DNA of 48,757 nucleotides from Actinomycetes bacterium (lineage in GTDB: Bacteria; Actinomycetota; Acidimicrobiia; Acidimicrobiales; RAAP-2), in the NCBI GenBank assembly GCA_021784205.1, contig JAJXTB010000007.1, positions 1 through 48,757 on the forward strand. The letters are read 5' to 3'. The notes beneath the pieces are model-generated. The model searched no databases, had not been told where the DNA came from, and saw nothing but the letters and a program-made list of their open reading frames with translations. The translations under genes and the position numbers were made by a program. Below are positions 16,183 through 24,961 of this stretch, in pieces (within the stretch, counting starts at the first letter, position 1; the number at the start of each line of letters is the position of its first letter).

Positions 16183-17397
16183 CTAGGGGTGGATGTCAAG
16201 TAGTGCGACGAGCTCGACGTGCTCGGTCATGGGGAAAAGGTCGAGTATCTCCATATGGGACACCGAAAATCCACCGGATAAGAAGACCTTAAGATCACGC
16301 GCGAAGGTTGCGGCGTCACACGACACGTAGACGACCCTTCGCGGGCGCTGCTCGACGATGGCCGCGGCGACGCCCTTGGCCAGTCCGGCGCGCGGCGGGT
16401 CGGCCACTACGACATCACCGGCTCCGATCAGGTTGCGCGCAGCGTCAGCGGTGACCATCGCTTGACGGATGCGTAAACCGCTGTGGCCAGTGCCATTCTC
16501 GCGCGCGTCGCGCACGGCGTGTGGTGACGACTCCACGCCAACGACCCGTCCCCCGGGTCCAACGAAGGCCGCCAGCGCCACCGCGAAGAGTCCGACGCCG
16601 CAGTACAGGTCGACGACGCGATCACCGCGTTGCAAACCCGCCAGGGACGTCACGCGATCGAGAAGCATGGACGGTGCGTCGACGTGCGACTGCCAGAACG
16701 ATTGGGGCGAGACGTTGTAGTGCGTTCCGCTGACGAGGACCCGAGAGATCGGTGCCGGGTCGATTCGGTGGCCCCGCAGATCGCAGACGTCATAGCGTAC
16801 GGAGCGGCCGGCGGGGCGCTTGACCACGGCAAACGGAGCGGCGTCGCCGATGGCGCGCAACTCGACCTCCTCGGCCCGGGACCACGTCGTCGTGAAGGCC
16901 TCTGCGACACGCGGGTCCACCAGCCAACAGGGGTTCACCGGTACCAGCGTGTGGGACCGGCTCGCGCGCAGGGCGAGTCGGCCCTTGTCATCGACCGCGC
17001 AACGAAGTCGCGTGCGGCTGCCGTGCGGTGGCGACGGCGGCAGCACCAGGCTCGGCGCGACGTCATACCCGGCGACGCGACGCAGCTGTTCAGCCACGAC
17101 CGCCTCTTTCCACGACGTTTGGCCCGAACTCGACGCGTGTTGCAGGTCGCAACCGCCACACCCGCCAGCCCCGGAGAATCGGCAGGCCGCCGCGACGCGA
17201 TCTGCGCTCGGCTCAAGGACCCGCCGCAGCGAGGCCCGCGCGAAGGACGACGTGCGTTGCTCGATGGTGACCTCGACGAGCTCGCCCGGCAGCGTGTCGC
17301 GCACGAAGACCACTCGGCCATCGCCCAGACGACCGACGCCACCCCCCGTCGCTGGTCGCTCGATACGGACTCGTTCTTCGGCGGTGGGGTCGGGCAC
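16183..17397 (-). CDS. TrmA/RumA-family RNA (uracil-5-)methyltransferase
   Basis: A 404-residue enzyme. An N-terminal TRAM domain (about 5-60) is followed by Cys residues C72, C80 and C83, with C157 as the likely fourth ligand of a 4Fe-4S cluster, as in RumA/RlmD. The C-terminal Rossmann domain has VVDLYCGVGLFAVAL (SAM binding), VVADPPRAG and the catalytic C360 in YVSCDAATFARDL. It would form m5U in 23S rRNA or tRNA; the target is not decidable here. TAGGAT (17404-17409, minus strand) lies six bases before the GTG start. Confidence 0.9.
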   Translation of the reverse strand: MPDPTAEERVRIERPATGGGVGRLGDGRVVFVRDTLPGELVEVTIEQRTSSFARASLRRVLEPSADRVAAACRFSGAGGCGGCDLQHASSSGQTSWKEAVVAEQLRRVAGYDVAPSLVLPPSPPHGSRTRLRCAVDDKGRLALRASRSHTLVPVNPCWLVDPRVAEAFTTTWSRAEEVELRAIGDAAPFAVVKRPAGRSVRYDVCDLRGHRIDPAPISRVLVSGTHYNVSPQSFWQSHVDAPSMLLDRVTSLAGLQRGDRVVDLYCGVGLFAVALAAFVGPGGRVVGVESSPHAVRDARENGTGHSGLRIRQAMVTADAARNLIGAGDVVVADPPRAGLAKGVAAAIVEQRPRRVVYVSCDAATFARDLKVFLSGGFSVSHMEILDLFPMTEHVELVALLDIHP

Positions 17398-17403
17398 GGC
17401 CGT

Positions 17404-17409
17404 ATCCTA
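17404..17409 (-). promoter_or_regulatory. -10 box before the RNA methyltransferase gene
   Basis: TAGGAT on the minus strand ends six bases before the GTG start at 17397. Confidence 0.4.
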
Positions 17410-17467
17410 CCGAGACCGCCTCGGCAGCCACCGCGACGCCACTGCGTCGCGCCCGAGGGTCGTCGCG

Positions 17468-18181
17468 TTAGGTGGCCGATTCGGTCGTCGCGTTCGGTCC
17501 GAAGGCCGCCGCGTGGGCGATGACGACGTCAACGAGCGCCACGGCCCGCTCGCGCGCGCCAGATTCCTCGCGTCTCGTCTGCTCGATGAGCGCCGTCGGG
17601 TCGTAGCCCAGCGTGCGCGCGTCGTCGCCCCCGGCACCGAACCAGTCACTCAGTTGGGCCGCGTCCAATTCGGGGTGGAACTGCACGCCGACGTGCCGGC
17701 CGATGGCGAACGCTTGCACGCAGTGACTCGTCGTCGCCCACGTCGTCGCCGCGACCGGCAACGTGCACACGTCGAAGTGGTACTCGAACCACGGACCCGG
17801 CACGATCGGCGAGTCGGCAGTTGGAACGACCCTGTACCAGCCAATCTCGGGACTGTCACCTGGCTTGACGACGCCGCCGAAGGACCGACACAGCGCTTGA
17901 GCGCCAAAGCAGATCCCAAAGACCGAGATACCCAATCGGTCGGCCCGCTCGATGAGTGCCAACTCGCGGGCGAACCAGGCTCGCTCGACGTCGCGGTCGT
18001 AGACGGCCGAGCTCGACCCGAGGATGACGACGAGGTCGACACCCTCCAGCGAGGGCGTGGGACTCGCCTGCCCAAAGAGGTTCACGTCGAGGTCGAATCC
18101 GCGGGCCATCAACGCGTCACCCACGAGCCCGGGGCGATCTTCGAGGTGGTGGCGCAGGACAAGCGCGCGACGTCGCGTCAT
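17468..18181 (-). CDS. Class I glutamine amidotransferase-like protein
   Basis: A 237-residue protein with a GATase1 fold. The nucleophile C91 lies in FGICFGAQAL, and the other triad members H169 and E171 in GVQFHPELD. The oxyanion region is seen in VVILGSSSAVYD. It resembles stand-alone GMP synthase-type amidotransferases that act on glutamyl compounds rather than synthetase subunits. No synthetase gene is adjacent, so the substrate is unknown. Confidence 0.85.
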   Translation of the reverse strand: MTRRRALVLRHHLEDRPGLVGDALMARGFDLDVNLFGQASPTPSLEGVDLVVILGSSSAVYDRDVERAWFARELALIERADRLGISVFGICFGAQALCRSFGGVVKPGDSPEIGWYRVVPTADSPIVPGPWFEYHFDVCTLPVAATTWATTSHCVQAFAIGRHVGVQFHPELDAAQLSDWFGAGGDDARTLGYDPTALIEQTRREESGARERAVALVDVVIAHAAAFGPNATTESAT

Positions 18182-18212
18182 CGCGGCTCGCCCCAGTGTC
18201 CCGTCGCCGTCC

Positions 18213-18488
18213 CTACGATGGCGACCACCCCAACGAGGCGGCGATCTCCTTGCACGTCGGACAGATCGGGTACTTCTTCGGGTCGCGGCCCGGGACCCAG
18301 ACCTTGCCGCACAGCGCCTGCACGGGCGTCGCGTTGATGATCCCTTCGACGACCGAGTTCCCGATGGGAACGAACTCGCCGCCTTCGGGCGTATAGCCCT
18401 CGAGGACTAGGTGGGCGAACCGGTCGTGGTCACCGTCATCGGTGACGGCGGCCGTCGATTCGCGGATCTCGGCGTCGGTGCTGCTCAC
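18213..18488 (-). CDS. DUF3039 family protein
   Basis: A 91-residue actinobacterial protein recognised from FAHLVLEGYTPEGGEFVPIGNSVVEG...ALCGKVWVPGRDPKKYPICPTCKEI. The single Cys and the later CPTC pair suggest zinc binding. The function is unknown. ATGTTA on the plus strand (TAACAT read on the minus strand, 18497-18502) precedes the GTG start by eight bases. Confidence 0.88.
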   Translation of the reverse strand: MSSTDAEIRESTAAVTDDGDHDRFAHLVLEGYTPEGGEFVPIGNSVVEGIINATPVQALCGKVWVPGRDPKKYPICPTCKEIAASLGWSPS

Positions 18489-18496
18489 GAGTACGT

Positions 18497-18502
18497 ATGT
18501 TA
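18497..18502 (-). promoter_or_regulatory. -10 box before the DUF3039 gene
   Basis: TAACAT on the minus strand lies eight bases from the GTG start. A divergent TAACCT box at 18517-18522 serves the next plus-strand gene, so two leaderless promoters sit back to back. Confidence 0.42.
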
Positions 18503-18531
18503 CCGACCGTCATCGCTAACCTCGTAGCGTC

Positions 18532-18747
18532 ATGCCGCGACGCCGACGACGACCATCGACCCGACCCCTCGGGCGTGTGGCGTCCCATTTCACCCGTGAC
18601 GGGACGCCCAAGCAGCCGTATCGGACACAGGCGGAGGCACAAAGTGCCGCACAGTTGGCCTGGACGCTCAACGGCGTCGACCTCAATTCCTATCGATGCG
18701 ACTACTGCTTCCAGTGGCATATCGGGCGCCGATTTCGCGGGGATTAG
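18532..18747 (+). CDS. Small Arg-rich protein with a CxxC...H zinc-like motif
   Basis: A 71-residue basic protein. The N-terminus is MPRRRRRPSTRP; the C-terminus YRCDYCFQWHIGRRF has CxxC followed by H, fitting a small zinc knuckle that binds nucleic acid. The middle part (PYRTQAEAQSAAQLAW) resembles small actinobacterial proteins of unknown function. TAACCT (18517-18522) lies nine bases upstream of the ATG. Confidence 0.62.
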   Translation: MPRRRRRPSTRPLGRVASHFTRDGTPKQPYRTQAEAQSAAQLAWTLNGVDLNSYRCDYCFQWHIGRRFRGD

Positions 18748-18801
18748 CGTCGTCGGTGGAAACCGGGCAATATGGATGGACGCGACAGGGAAAGGTTCAC
18801 C

Positions 18802-19038
18802 ATGGCGGTTCAGGCCTACATCTTGATTCAGTCCGAAATCGGCTCCAGTGAGAACGTCGTCACGGCGACTCGGGCCGTGCCGGGCGTTATCGAGTCTTTC
18901 GAAGTGACCGGTCCCTACGACGTCATCGTGCGGTGCGAAGCCGAGAGCGTCGATGACCTCGGCAAGTTCATCGTCGGCGCGATTCAGCGCGTACCGGGGA
19001 TCACGCGCACACTCACGTGCCCCGTGGTGAACATCTAG
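18802..19038 (+). CDS. Lrp/AsnC-type ligand-binding (RAM) domain protein
   Basis: A 78-residue protein made only of the Lrp/AsnC effector and dimerisation domain: QAYILIQSEIGSSENVV, GVIESFEVTGPYDVIVRCEA and GKFIVGAIQRVPGITRTLTCPVV. It lacks the N-terminal DNA-binding HTH. The ATG at 18802 was chosen because GGGAAAGG lies just upstream; the frame is open ten codons further. Stand-alone RAM proteins bind amino acids and may modulate full-length Lrp regulators or enzymes. Confidence 0.85.
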   Translation: MAVQAYILIQSEIGSSENVVTATRAVPGVIESFEVTGPYDVIVRCEAESVDDLGKFIVGAIQRVPGITRTLTCPVVNI

Positions 19039-19151
19039 CCGACCGGACTGCCGTGACGCCGTGACGCGGTAGCGTCGCGAACGCCGGTCATGCCGCTGAG
19101 CCTGCATCGAGCGGTCCTCGCGGCGGCCTCCACGCGGTGCGCCGTGTTGTC

Positions 19152-20318
19152 TTAGACGGTTTCGTCTGTCGCGGGAGCCGCCGGCGCGCCGAAGGCACCC
19201 GCCAAGCGGAATGCCTCGACGTCGGCACTCGCCATGCCCCATCGAGCTAAACCCGCACGCGTGCCCGATCCCGCCAGTCCCGGTGGGTCGCCGATCGCCC
19301 CGGGAGTCTTCGAGAATCGCGGTGCGGGACCAGGCTGCACGGTGCCGTCGACCTCGAACACGCCTCGCGCCACGTTGAGCGGATGCTCGGCCGCCTCGCG
19401 GGGTGAAAGGACGGGCGTGACGCACGCGTCGGTGTCGACGAAGATCGACTCCCACTCGTCGCGGGTCTTGCTGGCGAAAACGGCCGCCAGCCGCTGCTTC
19501 ACGCCCGGCCACGACTCGCGGTCCATCTGGGGTGGCAACGTCGAAGGATCCAGTGCCAGCCCTCGCAAGAGCTCGGCGTAGAACTGCGGCTCGATCGCGC
19601 CGACGGCGACGTAGCGGTGGTCGCTGGTCTCGTACACCTCATAGAACGGGGCACCAGTGTCGAGGATGTTCGCGCCACGCTCTTCGGTCCAGTAGCCCAG
19701 ATTCTCAAAGGCGTGGGTCATGGTCATCATCGACGCCGAGCCATCGACCATCGCGGCGTCCACGACCTGCCCCTCGCCAGTGGCTCGGGCGTGCAGAACG
19801 GCGGCCAGCACCCCGAAGAGCAGGAACATCGAGCCGCCGCCGAAGTCGCCCACCAGGTTGAGGGGCGGCACTGGTCGCTCGCCCACTCGTCCGATCGGCC
19901 ACAGCGCGCCTGACAAAGCGATGTAGTTGATGTCGTGGCCCGCGCGCCCGGCTAACCGGCCATCCTGCCCGTAGCCCGTGATCCGTCCGTAGACGAGCCG
20001 CGGATTGCGCTCAGCGACGTCCGATGGCCCGACGCCGAGACGCTCCGCGACGCCGGGGCGAAACCCCTCGATCAGCACGTCGGCCTGCTCGCTCAATCGA
20101 AGCACGAGCTGGCGCCCGGCTTCGCACTTCAGGTCCACCGCTACCGACGGCCGAGACCGGGCGAGCAGGTCCCAGGTGAAGGCGTCCTTGGCGTCGATGT
20201 CGCCACGCTCGAGTCGCAGTACGTCGGCGCCGAGGTCGGCGAGCAGCATGCACGCGTACGGGCCCGGGCCAATGCCGGCCAGTTCGAGGACCTTCAGACC
20301 GGTGAGCGGACCCGTCAT
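19152..20318 (-). CDS. CaiB/BaiF family CoA-transferase, alpha-methylacyl-CoA racemase-like
   Basis: A 388-residue protein. The N-terminus MTGPLTGLKVLELAGIGPGPYACMLLADLGADVLRLERG and the GRITGYGQDG...GHDINYIALSG segment (catalytic H and D region of racemases near 120-130) are typical of alpha-methylacyl-CoA racemases. The ATG at 20318 was chosen at the start of homology, with GCGGGG upstream. It would isomerise or transfer CoA on branched-chain acyl-CoA in lipid or sterol breakdown. Confidence 0.85.
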   Translation of the reverse strand: MTGPLTGLKVLELAGIGPGPYACMLLADLGADVLRLERGDIDAKDAFTWDLLARSRPSVAVDLKCEAGRQLVLRLSEQADVLIEGFRPGVAERLGVGPSDVAERNPRLVYGRITGYGQDGRLAGRAGHDINYIALSGALWPIGRVGERPVPPLNLVGDFGGGSMFLLFGVLAAVLHARATGEGQVVDAAMVDGSASMMTMTHAFENLGYWTEERGANILDTGAPFYEVYETSDHRYVAVGAIEPQFYAELLRGLALDPSTLPPQMDRESWPGVKQRLAAVFASKTRDEWESIFVDTDACVTPVLSPREAAEHPLNVARGVFEVDGTVQPGPAPRFSKTPGAIGDPPGLAGSGTRAGLARWGMASADVEAFRLAGAFGAPAAPATDETV

Positions 20319-20397
20319 CGATTTGCCCCGCCGCGCTCGAGGGATCCACATTCCACACCACGCAAGTTACTTCGTGCCCGTGTGACAACATGGCGCC

Positions 20398-22032
20398 ATG
20401 TCTTCTTTCACGCGCGCCGACGCCATGCGCGCGATGGCCTCGACGCGATATGACGTCGTCGTCATCGGTGCTGGCATGACCGGCGCGGGGGCGGCGCTGG
20501 ACGCGGCGTCACGCGGGCTGCGCGTGGCACTGATCGACGGCGGCGACATCGGGTCGGGCACGAGTTCCAAGTCCTCCAAGATGGTCCACGGTGGGCTGCG
20601 ATACCTCCAGCAGAAGGAGTTCCGACTCGTTCGCGAGAATCTCCGTGAGCGACAGCGCCTGCTCGAAAACGCGCCATACCTCGTGCGCCCCCTCCCCTTC
20701 CTCATCCCCCTCTTCGGTGCCAACGGCGTCGCCGCCACGGCTCTCGTCAAGGGCTACGCCACCGCGCTTCGCTTTTACGACTGGGCCGGTGGATGGCGGA
20801 TCGGGCATCGCTACCGCCGAATCAACCGTGACGAGGCGATGGCGTTCCTGCCGACGCTGCGCGCCGATCGATTGGTCGCGGGGTTCCTCTACTACGACGC
20901 GCGCGGCGACGACGCACGCGTGGCCCTGTTGGCGGCCCGCACGGCGGCCCTCGACTACGGCGCCGACGTCGCGAACTACGTGCGTGCCATCGCCTTGGCG
21001 CACGGCGCCGACGGTCGCGTGCGCTGCGTCACCGCCCGCGACGAGCGAACTGGCGACACCGTCGACATCGCCACGCGTTGCGTGATCAACGCGACCGGCG
21101 TCTGGGCGGACCAGGTGATCGCCATGGCCGAGGGCAGCTCGTCGACCATCATCACCCCGGCCAAGGGCGTGCACATCTCGGTGCCCGCCGATCGCTTGCC
21201 CGCGACCGTGGCCGCGGTGTTCGCCGTGCCCGAGGACCGCCGCAGCATCTTCGTCGTGCCCTTCGAGGACGCGCCCTACACCTTCGTCGGCACGACCGAC
21301 ACCGCCTATGACGGCGACCTCGACGATCCCCTCTGTGACCCTGACGACGTCGCCTATCTCTTGAAGGCCGTCAACGCCTCCACCGACTCCAACCTCACCA
21401 CTGACGACGTCACGGGCGTCTGGGCGGGCCTGCGGCCACTCCTAGCGCCAGCGGCTGGCCAGACGCTCTCGCAACGCACCGCGGACCTGTCACGACGCCA
21501 CCGGGTGATCGACTCGGGCGACGCCGTCGTCCACGTCACGGGTGGCAAGTGGACGACGTACCGGCAGATGGCCCAGGACGCGGTGAACGCCGCCGGTCGC
21601 TACGTCGGGCGATCGCCCGTGCGCACGAAGCACCTGCGGTATCACGGCACCGGTCCGTGGCGCCCGACGACGGACCTCGAGACCCACCTGTACCGGCGCT
21701 ACGGCCAAGACGCCCTGGTGATCCTGACGATGATCAAGCAGGACCCGACCCTGGGCGACGCCCCGATCGCCAGCCAACCCTACGTACTCGGCGAATTTCG
21801 ATACAGCGTGCAGTTCGAGATGGCCCAATCACTCGTCGACCTGCTGACGCGGCGAACCCGCGCCCACTTGCACGATGCCCGCGCCACGCTCGCCGCCGCA
21901 CCCCGGATCGCTCGGGTCGTCGCCACGGACTTCGCCTGGGGCGACGACGAGATCGAACGACAGCTCGCCGAGTACGCCGACCTCGTCGAGCGCGAGCTGC
22001 GCGCCGCCGGTCTGTCCCTGGACCTAACGTGA
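20398..22032 (+). CDS. glpD: FAD-dependent glycerol-3-phosphate dehydrogenase
   Basis: A 544-residue flavoenzyme. The FAD-binding motif is VVIGAGMTGAGAALDAASRG (near 22-41), followed by SSKSSKMVHGGLRYLQQKEFRLV, the GlpD signature. The DAO domain fills the middle (GVWADQVI, PAKGVHISVP) and a helical C-terminal domain follows (about 390-530). It oxidises glycerol 3-phosphate to DHAP at the membrane, passing electrons to quinone. It is first in an operon with two overlapping downstream genes, an AGPS-like flavoprotein and a sugar kinase. Confidence 0.9.
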   Translation: MSSFTRADAMRAMASTRYDVVVIGAGMTGAGAALDAASRGLRVALIDGGDIGSGTSSKSSKMVHGGLRYLQQKEFRLVRENLRERQRLLENAPYLVRPLPFLIPLFGANGVAATALVKGYATALRFYDWAGGWRIGHRYRRINRDEAMAFLPTLRADRLVAGFLYYDARGDDARVALLAARTAALDYGADVANYVRAIALAHGADGRVRCVTARDERTGDTVDIATRCVINATGVWADQVIAMAEGSSSTIITPAKGVHISVPADRLPATVAAVFAVPEDRRSIFVVPFEDAPYTFVGTTDTAYDGDLDDPLCDPDDVAYLLKAVNASTDSNLTTDDVTGVWAGLRPLLAPAAGQTLSQRTADLSRRHRVIDSGDAVVHVTGGKWTTYRQMAQDAVNAAGRYVGRSPVRTKHLRYHGTGPWRPTTDLETHLYRRYGQDALVILTMIKQDPTLGDAPIASQPYVLGEFRYSVQFEMAQSLVDLLTRRTRAHLHDARATLAAAPRIARVVATDFAWGDDEIERQLAEYADLVERELRAAGLSLDLT

Positions 22033-23477
22033 CGCGCCCGACGCCGCCCGACCCGTACCCCGACGGAATCACCGAATCGGCACCGGCGTCCGTTGACGAC
22101 CAGGTGCTGCGCGCCTTCGCCGAGGTGGGGGTGCCCTTTAGCGTCGATCCCGTCGAACGGGCCGAGCACGGACGCGACTGGTGGCCCCTCTCCCTTGCCA
22201 CCACCCAGCGCGGCGTCGTGCCGCACTGGCCCGGCGTCGTACTCACCCCGCACTCGACGGCCCAGGTGCGAGACGCGGTTCGCGTCGCGGCGCGACTCGG
22301 ACTCGCCATCACGGCCCAGGGCGGTCGATCGGGGGTCCTGGGCGGTGCCGTCGCACCCACCGGCGGCGTGGCCCTGGACCTCACGGGACTGGACAGAGTC
22401 CTCGACCTGGACCGGATCTCGGGCACGGTCTCGACCGAGGCCGGGATCTTCGGCCCGGACCTCGAGCGCGCCGTCAACGCCGAGGGCTTTACGGTCGGTC
22501 ACTTCCCCCAGTCCTTCGACCTCGCCACCGTCGGCGGCTGGCTCGCCTGTCGCGGAGCCGGCCAGTACTCGAATCGCTACGGCAAGATCGAGGACATCGT
22601 GCGCGGGCTCACCGTGGTGCTGGCCTCCGGCGACGTCGTAACCCTCGGGGGTCGCGGCCCTCGTCAGGCGGTCGGCCCGGACCTCGTCCAGCTCTTCGTG
22701 GGTTCCGAGGGTTCCTTCGGCGTCATCACTGAGGCGACGCTGGTGTTGCGGCCCCGACCCGCCCACGAGCGCCGCCTCGCTCTCAGGGTCAGCGACTTCG
22801 ACGCCGGCATGGAGATCTGTCGGATGACCCTGCAGCGCGACGCCCATCCCGCGGTGCTGCGCCTCTACGACGAGGTCGAGTCGAAGCGGAACTTCGACGT
22901 CGACGGGTGCGTGCTCGTCGTGCTCGACGAAGGCGAACCCCTCATGGTGGACGCCACGATGACGGTGCTGCGTGACGTCGCTCGCGACGCCGAGACCCTG
23001 GACGTCGGCGTGGTCGCGCGTTGGCTCGAGCACCGCAACGACGTCAGCGCCCTGGCACCGCTCTGGGCCTCGAACATCGTCGTGGACACCATTGAGGTCT
23101 CCGGGCCGTGGTCGATACTCACGGCCGTGCGCGAGGCGGCACTGAGCGCCCTGCGCTCGGTCGAGTCCACCCTCGTCGCGTCGGTCCACCAATCCCACGC
23201 CTACGTCGATGGCGCGTGCCTGTACTTCACCTTCGCCGGGAAACCCGCGGGCGATCCGCTCGACTACTACCGCGCCGCCTGGGACGCGGCCACCACCGCC
23301 GTGCTCGACAAGGGTGCTGCCCTGAGCCACCATCACGGCGTCGGCAGGAATCGCTCGCGCTTCGTGCGCCGCGCCCTCGGCGATGGCTTCGACGTGCTTG
23401 GCGCCCTCAAGGGCCTCCTCGACCCCGCTGACGTGCTCAATCCGGGCGTGCTGGGACTGGGCGGGGAGCCATGGTGA
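22029..23477 (+). CDS. FAD-binding oxidase/synthase, alkyl-DHAP synthase (AGPS)-like
   Basis: A 482-residue protein with a PCMH-type FAD domain (about 70-250: GGRSGVLGGAVAP, SFDLATVGGWLACRGAGQYSNRYGKIEDIV) and a C-terminal domain with the H434-H435-H436 motif in SHHHGVGRNRSRF, which is conserved in alkylglycerone-phosphate synthases. The GTG start overlaps the GlpD stop by 4 bases. AGPS uses acyl-DHAP, and DHAP is the product of GlpD, so ether-lipid synthesis is an attractive idea. Mycobacteria also keep an AGPS-like gene close to a glpD gene. A D-lactate or glycolate dehydrogenase-like role is the main alternative. Confidence 0.82.
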   Translation: MTRPTPPDPYPDGITESAPASVDDQVLRAFAEVGVPFSVDPVERAEHGRDWWPLSLATTQRGVVPHWPGVVLTPHSTAQVRDAVRVAARLGLAITAQGGRSGVLGGAVAPTGGVALDLTGLDRVLDLDRISGTVSTEAGIFGPDLERAVNAEGFTVGHFPQSFDLATVGGWLACRGAGQYSNRYGKIEDIVRGLTVVLASGDVVTLGGRGPRQAVGPDLVQLFVGSEGSFGVITEATLVLRPRPAHERRLALRVSDFDAGMEICRMTLQRDAHPAVLRLYDEVESKRNFDVDGCVLVVLDEGEPLMVDATMTVLRDVARDAETLDVGVVARWLEHRNDVSALAPLWASNIVVDTIEVSGPWSILTAVREAALSALRSVESTLVASVHQSHAYVDGACLYFTFAGKPAGDPLDYYRAAWDAATTAVLDKGAALSHHHGVGRNRSRFVRRALGDGFDVLGALKGLLDPADVLNPGVLGLGGEPW

Positions 23478-24922
23478 GGGCGCTGGCGATCGACGTCGGT
23501 AGCTCGTCGGTGCGCACCGCACTCGTCTCGGAAACCGGCGTCGTCTCGCACGTTCATCAACAACGTCTGACCATCACCTCGCCCCAACCGGGCGAGCTCG
23601 AACTCGATGGCGCCGAGATCGGTCGGGTCGTACTGGACCTGGCCGCCCAGACACTCGACGACGGCGGACCATGCGACGCCGTTGGCGTCACGAACCAGCG
23701 AGCCACGACGCTCGTCTTTGACCCGCTCACCGCCTCGCCGGTGGGCCCAACCCTCGGCTGGCAGGATCTTCGCACCGTGCTCGACTGCCTCGTCCTACAG
23801 GCCGAAGGGCTTCGCCTCGCGCCCAACCAGTCCGCCACCAAGGCCAAGTGGCTCGTGGCTCACGCGCGCCGCGCCGCCTCGTCGCTGCGCTTCGCAACCA
23901 TCGAGACCTGGATCGCGTGGCTGCTGACCCAGGGCGCGAGCCACGTGACCGACCGATCCAACGCCGCAATCACGGGACTGGTCTCGGTTGGCGTGAACGA
24001 CTGGGACCCTCGCGTCCTGGAGCTGCTCGAGCTCGACCCGGTCATGATGCCCGACATTGTTGACACGATCGCCGATCACGGGCGCGCAACGGCTTTGCGC
24101 GACGCGCCGCCGATCACCGCGCTCATTGGCGACCAGTCCGCTTCGATGTTCGGTCAGTCCATCGTGCGCTCGGGCGCCAAGATCACCTTCGGCACGGGAG
24201 CCATGCTCAACATGGTCCGCGGCTCCGAGGGTCCCGCGAGTATGAACCCCTTCGATTCCGGGTGCTTCCCCATCGTGGCGCGTAGCCAGGGTGGTGCGAT
24301 CACCTGGGGCCTCGAGGGGATCGTCTTGTCCGCCGGATCGGCGCTCGACTGGGCGCGCGATGCCGTGGGCATCATCGATGACGTCGAATCGAGTGAGTCC
24401 CTCGCGCGTTCGGTGCCCGGCAGCGATGGCGTCTGGTTCGTGCCGGCGCTCGCGGGTCTCGGTACCCCCTATTGGGACTTTGGGGCCCGCGGCGGCTTCT
24501 TCGGCCTGACCCGTGGGTCCTCGCGGGCCCACTTGGTTCGCGCCATCCTCGAAGGGATTGCCCATCGTGGAGCCGATCTCGTCGACGCGGCCGAGCTCGA
24601 GACCCAGTCCACGATCGCCGAGCTTCGCGTCGACGGTGGCATGACGGCCAATGGATTCCTCGTCCAGCACCTCGCCGACGTCACGGGCCGACCCGTCGCC
24701 GTCTCGCCTGAGCGCGAAGCCACCACCCGGGGCGCGGGTCTCATGGCACTGGTGGGCGCGGGACTGCTGTCCATCGACGACGTCGAGGGGCTTTGGCACC
24801 CGATCAGGACGATCGACCCCCTACTCGGTGACGCCGAGCGCGCGTCGGCTCGAACGCAGTGGCGAACGATGGTGAGCCGGGCCGCCCAGACGATTCCCGA
24901 ACTGAGTGCGGTGTCGTTCTAA
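23471..24922 (+). CDS. FGGY-family carbohydrate kinase, glycerol kinase-like
   Basis: A 483-residue kinase with both actin-like ATPase lobes: AIDVGSSSVRTALV at the start, GDQSASMFG (D221, catalytic base region), FGTGAMLNMV and a C-terminal DGGMTANGFLVQHLADVTG. The glycerol contacts of E. coli GlpK are only partly kept: R77 and W97 are present, but the Glu after the Arg is A78 and the usual Tyr is N119. The true substrate may therefore be another polyol. It overlaps the AGPS-like gene by 7 bases and ends the operon. Confidence 0.82.
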   Translation: MVRALAIDVGSSSVRTALVSETGVVSHVHQQRLTITSPQPGELELDGAEIGRVVLDLAAQTLDDGGPCDAVGVTNQRATTLVFDPLTASPVGPTLGWQDLRTVLDCLVLQAEGLRLAPNQSATKAKWLVAHARRAASSLRFATIETWIAWLLTQGASHVTDRSNAAITGLVSVGVNDWDPRVLELLELDPVMMPDIVDTIADHGRATALRDAPPITALIGDQSASMFGQSIVRSGAKITFGTGAMLNMVRGSEGPASMNPFDSGCFPIVARSQGGAITWGLEGIVLSAGSALDWARDAVGIIDDVESSESLARSVPGSDGVWFVPALAGLGTPYWDFGARGGFFGLTRGSSRAHLVRAILEGIAHRGADLVDAAELETQSTIAELRVDGGMTANGFLVQHLADVTGRPVAVSPEREATTRGAGLMALVGAGLLSIDDVEGLWHPIRTIDPLLGDAERASARTQWRTMVSRAAQTIPELSAVSF

Positions 24923-24961
24923 CGCTGCGCCAGCGCACGGATCCGCTCGCGAGCGCCTCCG

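Noticed and set aside
21780..23522. A 580-residue minus-strand open frame across the glp operon
   Set aside because: It is antisense to two well-supported flavoproteins and has no recognisable domain.
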